From the NCBI RefSeq assembly GCF_015169395.1, contig NZ_CP063458.1, forward strand, positions 1,488,001 to 1,552,000: DNA of 64,000 nucleotides, read 5' to 3'. Within the stretch, counting starts at the first letter, position 1. Each line of letters starts with the position of its first letter. The stretch comes from Humisphaera borealis (lineage in GTDB: Bacteria > Planctomycetota > Phycisphaerae > Tepidisphaerales > Tepidisphaeraceae). The notes under the pieces were generated by a model. That model had not been told where the DNA came from and searched no databases. It saw nothing but the letters and a program-made list of their open reading frames with translations. This document shows positions 38,501-44,549 of the stretch, one piece after another. Position numbers and translations under genes: made by a program.

Positions 38501-39521
38501 CGTACTTGAGCTGCGCGATCAGCTTCAGCTCGTGCTCGACCAGGGCCCGCACCTTGGGCGATGTGCCCTGCGGGTAGCGTTTCAGCAGGCCGGCTTCGGT
38601 CAGGTTGCGCAGGTGCTGCGTGATGCTGACGCCGGCGGGCACCAGTTCCTGTGGATACTCGTAACGCAGCTCGTCGAGCGTGAAGGTGCAGCGGTTGGCG
38701 ATCTGTACGCCGCGATCGATCGCCCCGGGAATGGCGGCGAAGACGTGATGCATCTGCGCCGGCGACTTCAGGTATCGCTCGCCGTTGGGGAACAGGCGAT
38801 AGCCGGCGTCGTGCAAGGTGCAGAGATGGCGGACACAGGTCAGGACATCCTGCAGCGCCCGACGGCCGGGCTCGTGGTAGTGGACGTCGTTCGTCGCCAG
38901 CAGCGGAACGCCCGTCGCAGCCGACAACTCCGTCAGTTCGCGCAGGCGGAATCGTTCGGTGCCCTGGTAGAGACAACTGGTGGCGATGGAAAGCCGATCG
39001 GCCTGTGGGCCGCCGGCGGCATCGCGCAGGCGGGCGATGATGGGTTCGATCATGTCGTCCAGCGGTTCTGGCGGGACGATCGCCGCGAGCAGGCCGGGTG
39101 CTTCGGCGAGCGCAACCAACAGGTCGGCCAGCCAGAGGGCGCAGTGGCCTTTTTCGGCCCGGCGCTTACCGGTGGTCAGCAGCCGGCAGAGCCGGGCATA
39201 CGCCGGGCGGTCGGCAGTCCAAAGCAGGACGTCGGGGCAGTCGTTGAAGACCAGGCGAACGCCGATGACCAGTTTTAAGCCGCACTTGGTCGCCGCCTCG
39301 TGCATGCGAACGATGCCGGCGAGGGTGTTGCGGTCGGTGACGGCGATCGCACGGTAGCCCAGCGCGGCGGCCTGGAAGACCAGCTCGTCCGCGTGCGACG
39401 CCCCGCGCAACAGCGAGAAGTTAGTCGTTACCTGCAGTTCGGCGTACGCCTGCGCCGCCGGCACAAGCTGCGCCGGCGGATCGGGGGCGATGCGGGATTT
39501 GGGGTTGGTGGGATCGGGCAT
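35508..39521 (-). CDS. dnaE2: Error-prone DNA polymerase DnaE2 (ImuC) with three in-frame inserts
   Basis: A 1337-residue C-family polymerase. PHP domain (residues 25-240), polymerase core with RGSAANS, PPDIDVDFEHERR, TVGMLKVDVLALGML and FPESHAASFALLVYVSCWL, and a C-terminal OB domain (WVRVAGLVLVRQRPGTA). Usual DnaE2 length is 1030-1080 residues. The excess lies in three repeat-derived inserts at about residues 574-743, 985-1053 and 1159-1197, which translate as Arg/Glu/His- or Ser/Pro-rich sequence (RHGGTEARRHEG, LRASVPSCLRA) and interrupt otherwise conserved sequence. All keep the frame open, so a full product is possible. With ImuA and ImuB it forms the damage-induced translesion mutasome. 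Confidence 0.93.
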   Translation of the reverse strand: MPDPTNPKSRIAPDPPAQLVPAAQAYAELQVTTNFSLLRGASHADELVFQAAALGYRAIAVTDRNTLAGIVRMHEAATKCGLKLVIGVRLVFNDCPDVLLWTADRPAYARLCRLLTTGKRRAEKGHCALWLADLLVALAEAPGLLAAIVPPEPLDDMIEPIIARLRDAAGGPQADRLSIATSCLYQGTERFRLRELTELSAATGVPLLATNDVHYHEPGRRALQDVLTCVRHLCTLHDAGYRLFPNGERYLKSPAQMHHVFAAIPGAIDRGVQIANRCTFTLDELRYEYPQELVPAGVSITQHLRNLTEAGLLKRYPQGTSPKVRALVEHELKLIAQLKYEAYFLTVHDIVVFARSRGILCQGRGSAANSAVCYCLGVTSVDPTEIDLLFERFVSAARKEPPDIDVDFEHERREEVIQYVYQKYGRQRVGMTAEVITYRGRSAVRDVGKALGLSLDLVDQMAKRLDGWSAGAMTDDQLRAINLDPTDRTIRQVVNITSQLLGFPRHLGQHVGGLIMTQTPLCEMVPIENASMIDRTVIEWDKDDIDTVGMLKVDVLALGMLTCISKAFAMIEGRHGGTEARRHEGDLIHSVCADAVYQGCKGKVANGCDTDLPGSDRLAEGNEAVESDLHRYSEHAAGGAVWTDESNAPRGSINTIEHCRGICAGEQEGLPETPANLPGFTGRTADTVGTGDGRTGVDSIRSRDFGVARRGRSDPPRPDPCRQSFEVEAIIPLRASVPSCLRASPLELHHFKPIDPVVYDMICRADTIGVFQIESRAQMSMLPRLRPQCFYDLVIEVAIVRPGPIQGNMVHPYLRRRSGEEEVTYPSEALRSVLHKTLGVPLFQEQAMKVAMVAAGFSADEADQLRKAMAAWRKTAKLEEFRDKIINGMLARNYTQQFAEQTFDQIRGFGEYGFPESHAASFALLVYVSCWLKRYHPAAFAAALINSQPMGFYAPAQILRDAQEHGVTVLAIDVNFSEWDCVLVGRHEGTEARRVGFSSPNGSVSDTGFQPVRDALEVEKSTVAEAPRTTHGLEARVTDKVSQDTDPSCLRPPVPPTPPHTWGLGGPAIRLGMRMVKGLRADYVMRLVKERKQNGPFRSIRELRLRTAIPKPALQRLAEADAFGSMGLPRREALWQVLGLEAEEAPLFEQWERELVLNERHEGTEALRHEGLKWPSSPSSPRVSVPPSLPAPSCLPPMPLGQEVMTDYTTFGLSLKSHPMALVRPELTARKIITAAEMKQQRHGKWVRVAGLVLVRQRPGTASGIVFETLEDETGIVNLIVRPKVYDQYKQAARYAVMVEAQGIVERQGEVIHVMVKKMEDLTHLVDGLRTKSRDFH
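35931..36047. repeat. CACGAAG-type inverted repeat inserted in dnaE2 (insert 3)
   Basis: The left arm begins GGAGGAAGGCACGAAGG and the right arm ends in the complementary units GTGCCTTCGTGCCTCTC. The spacer is about 60 bases. It is read through in the dnaE2 frame as a Pro/Ser-rich segment between the VLNER and LGQEVMTDYTTFGLSLKSHP parts of the polymerase. Confidence 0.75.
36363..36569. repeat. Nested inverted repeats inserted in dnaE2 (insert 2)
   Basis: The outer arms are degenerate GGCACGAA/TTCGTGCC units (about 36363-36383 and 36540-36569). The inner arms, 36405-36435 and 36482-36512, are perfect 31-base complements around a 46-base loop. Each contains GACACGGGCTTCCAGCCCGT, itself a near-palindrome. 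In the dnaE2 frame they read as SDTGFQPV and LEARVTD. Confidence 0.9.
37293..37801 (-). mobile_element. Inverted-repeat element carrying an S23-type gene, inserted in dnaE2 (insert 1)
   Basis: Terminal arms 37293-37325 and 37769-37801 pair at 30 of 33 positions. They are built from tandem 8-base units GGCACGAA/GGCACGGA. The interior holds the four-helix-bundle gene (37331-37705), with its own Shine-Dalgarno sequence, in a frame different from dnaE2. The insert falls exactly between the conserved DnaE2 segments CISKAFAMIE and LHHFKPIDPVVYDM. The design, inverted repeats with an S23 ORF in the loop, matches 23S rRNA intervening sequences. I see no target duplication and no transposase. Confidence 0.75.
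37331..37705 (-). CDS. Four helix bundle protein, S23/IVP family, nested in dnaE2
   Basis: A 124-residue protein of the 23S rRNA intervening-sequence family (TIGR02436/PF05635). YRDLIAWQKGMKLSKAIY opens helix 1. FGLTSQMRRAAVSIPSNIAEGYA is the family hallmark (split here as FGLTSQMRRAAVSI and PSNIAEGYA), followed by LKHLRISRGSLAELQT. It is on the same strand as dnaE2 but shifted by one frame. AAAGGGAAGG stands just upstream of the ATG. The family's role is unknown. Relatives are encoded in rRNA intervening sequences, and the Avd protein of diversity-generating retroelements is structurally similar. No reverse transcriptase is nearby. Confidence 0.88.
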   Translation of the reverse strand: MAVIRTYRDLIAWQKGMKLSKAIYIATQSMPREEQFGLTSQMRRAAVSIPSNIAEGYALESKKAYLKHLRISRGSLAELQTQWELVTVELELIPFDRAILALLEEEDRILQGLIRAVRASRSKR

Positions 39522-39547
39522 GGGTGTCGTAAAGGGACACTTCCTGC

Positions 39548-39857
39548 CAGACCGGATTCACCACGAAGACACGAAGGGCACGAAGGAACACAAGAGGAGC
39601 GAATCTGTCAGAAGCAGGCCAATTCTCTCGTTGTCATCCTGGGGTACTCCGAAGGACCTTGTAAACTGCAGTCCATGCGACGATGTCGAATCGCTATCGC
39701 ACCGGATCGGTATCGAAAGTCTTCTCGCCTCAGATACAAGGTCCTTCGGAGTACCTCAGGATGACAAATGTGCGTGGAGATTATCTCCCCTCATATCTCT
39801 TCTTCGTGTTCTTCGTGTTCTTCGTGCCTTTCGTGCCTTCGTGGTGAATCCGGTCTG
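39548..39857. repeat. Two nested inverted repeats between imuB and dnaE2
   Basis: The outer arms begin CAGACCGGATTCACCACGAAG at 39548 and end with the complement at 39857, continuing as CACGAAG-type units. The inner arms 39633-39662 and 39736-39765 pair at 29 of 30 positions (core GGTACTCCGAAGGACCTTGT). This 310-base structure fills nearly the whole gap between the two genes, which otherwise holds nothing recognisable. Confidence 0.9.
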
Positions 39858-39882
39858 ACAAAGGTGTGACCATCGCTGTGTG

Positions 39883-42108
39883 TCAATCCCAGTCTCCGTG
39901 CAAAAACCACCGTCCCGTCTGCGGGACGCGGAAGACCCAGAAGCGTTTGCCCTCGGCGGTTTCGATGTCGTAATAGTCGCGTGTTTTGTCTCGCCCTTCC
40001 CACCACATCGGGGCGACGCGCTCGGGGCCGATCGTGTGCAGGACGCGATAGGTCTCCCGTCCGTCGGCGAATGTCATCGGCCATTGCTCTTCACCCGGCT
40101 CGCCGGAGGCGGACATCACCCGTAGTTCCCGCGGCGTGGGCAACAGACGCACCGGCCGGGCCGCCAGCGGGATGTGCGACGATGACTCATCGGGCGCGGC
40201 AATCTGCGGCGTGTCGGTGCGATCGGGATCGTCGGCGCCTTCCGGCAGGTCGGGGATGACCGGTCGCCAGTCAGCGAAGGGATCGGCCAGGCGCAGGGGC
40301 GAATCCGAGGATGGAGGAGGAGAAGCCAAGACTGAAGGATGAGGGATGAAGGATGAAACGCCGGAGGGCTCGGGTGCCATGGGCTGGCGTACTCGCCTGT
40401 CCGTGGCGGGTTTGCGTAACGCGGCGGCTACGGGCAGCGGAGTACCGCAGCCCATGGCACCCGGATTTTCTGCGTTCCTTTCATTCGCCGCCTGCATACG
40501 TCTTGGTGCCCGTCCGTACGTCCGTGACTTGCCCCGCCGCTTCGTCTTTTTCTGTAACGGCGTGACCTCGACCGGCGTCAAATCCGCCCGCACGCCATCG
40601 ATCGTTTTATACGCCCGCTCGGGCAGGTGGCATTCGTGAAGCATCATCCTGACGACCGACTGCGGACCGAGACGAACACTTAAGACTTCCACCAGCCTCG
40701 CGACTTCCCCCGCCGACGCCTGCTCGCATTGGCCGTCCATCGCCCACTGTTCGTCGGCGATCCGCTCCCACGCGGGTGCCGCCAGCGAAATCGCGATGAA
40801 GCCGTCGCAGTGAAAGCCATCGGCGGCGTGGTTGATGTCTTTGCCGTCGCGGACATCCAGGTTCTCCGTCGCGCAGCGGAGTAAGCCGAAGAGATTCTTC
40901 GCCTCCCGCGATGCCTTCGACAGCAGGATCGTTCGCGTGACCGGCGGCGAGTAAGCCCGGCGGAACTCGGCTTCCACCCGTCTGGCCCCCCCGCCGACGC
41001 GGGCTAACTGCTGCGTCAGTTCGTCGACCAGCCGGCGGAGCACTTCCCAGATCGCTTCGATCGCCGTCACCGCGCCGTCGAACTCCATCACGGCGCGGAG
41101 GGGCGTGCGGAACTCCAGCGGGCGGAGCATTTCCGGGGCTCGTCCGAGCAACTGATCGATCCGCAGCAGAACTTCCGGCCCGAAGCGGTCCAGCAGCGAC
41201 GGCCGATCGAGCGCCAGCAGTTGGCCGATGGTTTCTACGCCGAGATGGTGCAGGGTGAGGAGGGTGGATGAAGCAAGGCGAAGGGAGGTTGTGGGAAGAA
41301 GGCTGAGGGATGAAGGCCGAAGGATGAAGGGGGAAGCAGGCGGCGTTGTGGGGGCGCTCGATTCGAGTGCCATGGGCTGCGGTACGCCGCTGCCCGTGGC
41401 GGGCGTGGCTGCCGTGACGCCGCCACGGGCAGGCGAGTACGCCAGCCCATGGCACCCGAGGCTTGCCGATTCGGATGCGGGCGCAAGGCCCGTGTCGCGG
41501 ACGATGCCATGGGTCATCGCCCAGGCTGCGCCGATCGTCGGGGCGACGGCGACCCTTGCCGTGATGCGCATCCGCTGCAGAACATCGACCACGCGCCGTC
41601 GAATCGGCTCGATCCCGCCGAACAGCCGTTCGCAGCCGGTCAGATCGATCAGCAGGCGGTCGGGGGATTCGACGGCGACGACGGGGCTGAAGCGGGTCAT
41701 CCAGCGGCCGAGGGCCTCGAGCGCCCGGCGGTCGAGATCCGGATCGGCCGGGGCGTGCGTCAGACCCGGACACATCGTCCGCGCCTCGGCGAGTGTCATG
41801 CCAATGCGGATGCCCGCCGCCCGGGATTGCTCGCAGGCGGTCGTGACGAGTTGCCGGGAGGCGACATCTTGGAAGAGAACGAGGGGATGATTGACAGTCG
41901 ATCGTCGAGGATCGATCGGGGGAGATTGGCGGCTGGGTGGCATGGGCAAGCGTACTCGCTTGCCCATGCCACCCATCGCTTCACGCCGTTCGCGCTGCCG
42001 CGCCCTGCGCAGCCGGTCGATCGGCCATTGGATCAATCGCACGCACAGGATGTGGCGCGGGGAAAGGGGATGGACTTCCGTCGGGTTCGGTTGTTCGTAC
42101 GACTTCAC
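39883..42108 (-). CDS. imuB: DNA polymerase Y-family protein ImuB, with palindromic inserts
   Basis: A 741-residue catalytically inactive Y-family polymerase that links the sliding clamp, ImuA and DnaE2. The N-terminus HILCVRLIQWPIDRLRRARQ is typical. PLVLFQDVASRQLVTTACEQSRAAGIRIGM follows in two conserved pieces separated by a repeat insert. The fingers/thumb segments include LGVETIGQLLALDRPSLLDRFG, and the tail contains RPVRLLPTPRELRVM and YRVLHTIGPERVAPMWWEG. Homologues are about 480-530 residues long. The excess corresponds to inserts at about residues 46-58, 200-250 and 530-600. The start is GTG 42108 with GGAGG seven bases upstream, inside imuA. Confidence 0.92.
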   Translation of the reverse strand: MKSYEQPNPTEVHPLSPRHILCVRLIQWPIDRLRRARQRERREAMGGMGKRVRLPMPPSRQSPPIDPRRSTVNHPLVLFQDVASRQLVTTACEQSRAAGIRIGMTLAEARTMCPGLTHAPADPDLDRRALEALGRWMTRFSPVVAVESPDRLLIDLTGCERLFGGIEPIRRRVVDVLQRMRITARVAVAPTIGAAWAMTHGIVRDTGLAPASESASLGCHGLAYSPARGGVTAATPATGSGVPQPMALESSAPTTPPASPFILRPSSLSLLPTTSLRLASSTLLTLHHLGVETIGQLLALDRPSLLDRFGPEVLLRIDQLLGRAPEMLRPLEFRTPLRAVMEFDGAVTAIEAIWEVLRRLVDELTQQLARVGGGARRVEAEFRRAYSPPVTRTILLSKASREAKNLFGLLRCATENLDVRDGKDINHAADGFHCDGFIAISLAAPAWERIADEQWAMDGQCEQASAGEVARLVEVLSVRLGPQSVVRMMLHECHLPERAYKTIDGVRADLTPVEVTPLQKKTKRRGKSRTYGRAPRRMQAANERNAENPGAMGCGTPLPVAAALRKPATDRRVRQPMAPEPSGVSSFIPHPSVLASPPPSSDSPLRLADPFADWRPVIPDLPEGADDPDRTDTPQIAAPDESSSHIPLAARPVRLLPTPRELRVMSASGEPGEEQWPMTFADGRETYRVLHTIGPERVAPMWWEGRDKTRDYYDIETAEGKRFWVFRVPQTGRWFLHGDWD
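40372..40462. repeat. Palindromic insert in imuB, GGGTGCCATGGGC family (copy 1)
   Basis: The arms begin GGGTGCCATGGGCTGGCG at 40372 and end with the complement of GGGTGCCATGGGCTGCGG at 40462. It is related to the copies at 41367-41455 and 41935-41974. AAGGATGAA-type repeats flank it on the left at about 40330-40357. It is read through by imuB in a Pro/Ser/Arg-rich segment between two conserved parts of the C-terminal region. Confidence 0.85.
41367..41455. repeat. Palindromic insert in imuB, GTGCCATGGGC family (copy 2)
   Basis: Two 36-base arms (41367-41402 and 41420-41455) pair at 31 of 36 positions. Four of the mismatches are CG/GC swaps that look like compensating changes. AAGGATGAA-like units lie beside it at about 41266-41335. 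It is located between the palm part ending AWAMTHGIVRD and LPTTSLRLASSTLLTLHHLG of ImuB. Confidence 0.88.
41935..41974. repeat. Perfect 18-bp palindrome in imuB near its N-terminus (copy 3)
   Basis: The arms GGGTGGCATGGGCAAGCG (41935-41952) and their exact complement (41957-41974) flank a TACT loop. In the imuB frame the palindrome reads GGMGKRVRLPMPP, between RLRRARQRERREA and the conserved PLVLFQD. It shares CATGGGC and GTACTCGC with the two larger copies. Confidence 0.92.
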
Positions 42109-42871
42109 GGCTCACCTCCAGGATGATGGCCTGGCGTAGTCGCCCTCCGTGGCCGTGAACGAGTTCCACTCTCCAACGCTGACTTGCTGCGTAGGGGCAC
42201 ACGACCGTGTGCCCGTGACGAATCACCGGCGAATCGGGCACACGGCCGTGTGTCCCTACAGAGGGTTCGGGCCGCACGAGCCATCTTGTGGCGGCGGCGT
42301 AGTCGGCGGCGTTGTGGTCGGACCGCAGCAGCAATCCGGTGCCGCCGCCCTTCTCGACCGCCAGTTGCAGCCGTCGGGCCTGCACGCGATTGAGCCGCCC
42401 CGGCTCGACGATCGTGACGGCGACGCCCTGGCAGCGCATGCACTGCGTCGCCGCCCAGAGCTCGTCCGCCGGCGACCTGGGCCGCAGGATCAGCAGCCGA
42501 TCCAAAGGCAGCCCGGCCCGTGCGATCGCCGGCGGGTAGAGCGTGGCCTGCGGGTCGCTCCAGATGACCGGTCCGGCCCGTGCTCGCGCCGCCGCGATCG
42601 CCAGCAGCAACGCGAACGTTCGCGGCGGCGAACCCCGGGGCGGGTAGAGCAGTTCGTGCACCACGCCCAGTTCGAACGCGCCGCCGGGCGCTGCCGCATC
42701 GAGCAGTGCCAGCCCGGTCTGGAACGTTCCCGGCCTGGCAGGTGAAGCTGCCACGCCGTCGGCCCAATCCGGCTCGGCAAGGGTCAGGTCGGCGGGTTCT
42801 GCCGATCTTCCCCGCAATCCGTCCACGCGAACGGTGCGAAGGATGCCTTGATGGGCAGTTACAATCTTCAT
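41981..42871 (-). CDS. imuA: ImuA (RecA-like mutasome protein) with palindromic insert
   Basis: A 296-residue RecA-superfamily protein of the translesion cassette. LLDAAAPGGAFELGVVHELL marks the region where RecA has Walker A, here without the GKT/S core as in most ImuA proteins. VIWSDPQATLYPPAIARAG, RLLILRPRSPADELWAATQCMR and the C-terminal QRWRVELVHGHGG are family segments. The last 50 residues extend beyond the usual end and overlap imuB by 128 bases. A hairpin insert lies at about residues 205-227. ATG 42871 is supported by GGAG eight bases upstream, and GTG 42877 is an alternative. Confidence 0.87.
   Translation of the reverse strand: MKIVTAHQGILRTVRVDGLRGRSAEPADLTLAEPDWADGVAASPARPGTFQTGLALLDAAAPGGAFELGVVHELLYPPRGSPPRTFALLLAIAAARARAGPVIWSDPQATLYPPAIARAGLPLDRLLILRPRSPADELWAATQCMRCQGVAVTIVEPGRLNRVQARRLQLAVEKGGGTGLLLRSDHNAADYAAATRWLVRPEPSVGTHGRVPDSPVIRHGHTVVCPYAASQRWRVELVHGHGGRLRQAIILEVSREVVRTTEPDGSPSPFPAPHPVRAIDPMADRPAAQGAAARTA
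42191..42259. repeat. Inverted repeat inserted in imuA
   Basis: Two 25-base arms (42191-42215 and 42235-42259) pair at 23 of 25 positions around 19 bases. Each arm holds an internal palindrome built on GGGCACACG and CGTGTGCCC. In the ImuA frame it encodes the segment from GTHGRVPDSP to RHGHTVVCPY, between WLVRPEP and QRWRVEL. Confidence 0.88.
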
Positions 42872-43043
42872 GGCCACGACTCCATTGTTAGGTTAATGGA
42901 CGGATCGCGGCAACGTCAAATATTGGCCGAAATGTGAGTTCAACAGCCGTCAAACACGCCGAGATCATTCGTGGCGAAGCCAACGAGGTACCCACGACGG
43001 GAAAAGCAATGCTACTGCCCGATGTTTGGATGACTGTCCGGGG

Positions 43044-43169
43044 ATGAGCGCAATGCCAGCAGGCACTACGGCGGATTGGCAGCCGAGTGCAGAGGTCAGT
43101 ACCAGCGTGTGCTCAGAATGCCCCTTCAACAATCGGTCGTCCTGTCACATGAAGCCCTGTTTCAAGTGA
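43044..43169 (+). CDS. Possible 41-residue Cys-rich small protein
   Basis: ATG 43044 (or 43053) opens a frame to TGA 43169. The C-terminal half reads VCSECPFNNRSSCHMKPCFK, with four Cys in a CxxC...C....C arrangement that could bind a metal. GGGG stands directly upstream of the first ATG. The 3' end overlaps the last bases of the convergent alr gene. No homologue is recognised. The evidence is only the Cys pattern and the position in an otherwise empty 290-base gap. Confidence 0.2.
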   Translation: MSAMPAGTTADWQPSAEVSTSVCSECPFNNRSSCHMKPCFK

Positions 43170-44406
43170 AGTCCTGATCCGACGTCTCTGCTTCGCTTTC
43201 CTCAAACGGCGCGTCTTCCGGATCGGTCGGTACGCGCTTAATCCGCGCGCCGATGCGGCTCAGAATCTCATAGGGGATCGTGTTCGACCACCGCGCCAGT
43301 TCGTACACGCTCACCGGCGACAGCGGGTTGTCGTCGAGCAATGTCACCTCCTCGCCCACGTGCGCATCGGGATGATCGGTCAGGTCGACCGTGGTCATGT
43401 CCATGCTTACCCGCCCGATGACCGCCGCCGCCCGGCCGTGCAGCAACACCTTCGCGCCGTTCGAGAAGCTGCGCGGGTAGCCGTCGGCATAGCCGATCGG
43501 CAGCAGGCCGACGCGCGTCGGTCGGCGGGCGCACCAGGTCTGGCCGTAGCCGACGGTCGATCCCGCCGACACCTCCTGGATGCCGACGATCGGCGCCAGC
43601 CACTTGAGCACCGGCTTGAGCGGACGATCCATCGTCGGGCGGCCGGAGGGATCGATGCCATACAGCGCGAGCCCCGGGCGGACCATGTCGGCATGCGTGG
43701 TGCGATGGAAAAACAACGCGCCGGAGTTGGCCGCATGCCGCGTCAATCGCCCGCCATACGCCGCCCCGACAGGATCGGTCGCCAAATGAAATCGTCGCGA
43801 CTGTTCCAGTGTGAACGCACTCTCGGGATTCTCCGCCGAAGCGAAGTGCGTGCAGATGCCCCACAGTTTGATCGACGGCCGAGCCTCGATGTGCTGAAGC
43901 ATTCCGGGCAGCGCGGCCACATCGACGCCCGATCGCACCATGCCCGTGTCGACCATCACCTGCACGTTGGCCCTTCGGCCCACCTGCAGGGCAATCCGGG
44001 CGATGTCTTCCACGCCCGACAACGAACACACCGTGAGCACCCAGCCGTGACGAATCGCCTCTTCGATCTTCAGCCGCTGCCGGCCGATGAAGGCATTTTC
44101 GAGCGGGCGGAAAACCAGCACTGGCACGCGCAGGTCGGGAAGCGCCATCGCCTCGTCGATGCTCGCGACAGCGATCGTATCCGCCGGGGGCTTGCCGCTG
44201 CCGTCGTTGCAGAAGTTGCAGAGCGTGTCGGCGGCGATCAGCGCCCCGTGACCGTAAGCATCTGCCTTGAGCATCGCGCACAGCCGGACACCCGGCGACA
44301 AGGCTCGCCGAATCACGCCGGCGTTGTGCAGCAGCGACCGTCGCGAGATCAGTACGCGCGGTTCGCCCAGGGTATGACGGATATCGATGGTGGGGGTCGC
44401 GTCCAT
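43162..44406 (-). CDS. alr: Alanine racemase
   Basis: A 414-residue PLP enzyme that interconverts L- and D-alanine for peptidoglycan. PLP-Lys47 lies in MLKADAYGHG near the N-terminus. The catalytic Tyr of the second half is in TVGYGQTW, with conserved LLPIGYADGYPR downstream and the GRVSMDMTTVDLTD segment of the C-terminal beta domain. It has a 20-residue acidic tail (EDAPFEESEAETSDQD). It is divergent from the prenyltransferase gene. Confidence 0.95.
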   Translation of the reverse strand: MDATPTIDIRHTLGEPRVLISRRSLLHNAGVIRRALSPGVRLCAMLKADAYGHGALIAADTLCNFCNDGSGKPPADTIAVASIDEAMALPDLRVPVLVFRPLENAFIGRQRLKIEEAIRHGWVLTVCSLSGVEDIARIALQVGRRANVQVMVDTGMVRSGVDVAALPGMLQHIEARPSIKLWGICTHFASAENPESAFTLEQSRRFHLATDPVGAAYGGRLTRHAANSGALFFHRTTHADMVRPGLALYGIDPSGRPTMDRPLKPVLKWLAPIVGIQEVSAGSTVGYGQTWCARRPTRVGLLPIGYADGYPRSFSNGAKVLLHGRAAAVIGRVSMDMTTVDLTDHPDAHVGEEVTLLDDNPLSPVSVYELARWSNTIPYEILSRIGARIKRVPTDPEDAPFEESEAETSDQDFT

Positions 44407-44549
44407 GCGATGAGGGGTTCGACAACGAGCCGGTCACGGCGTCCATGCCATGGCCTTTCGGGGCCGCAGTATATCGCCACGACATCCGATTCACTATATC
44501 CCCAGGATGATTCCTATCGTCGGCTACACCGCGTAAACTGCTGCCACCC

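Noticed and set aside
35508-39521. dnaE2 as a pseudogene because of insertions
   Set aside because: The frame is open throughout, core motifs are intact, and the non-insert length equals that of normal DnaE2 proteins.
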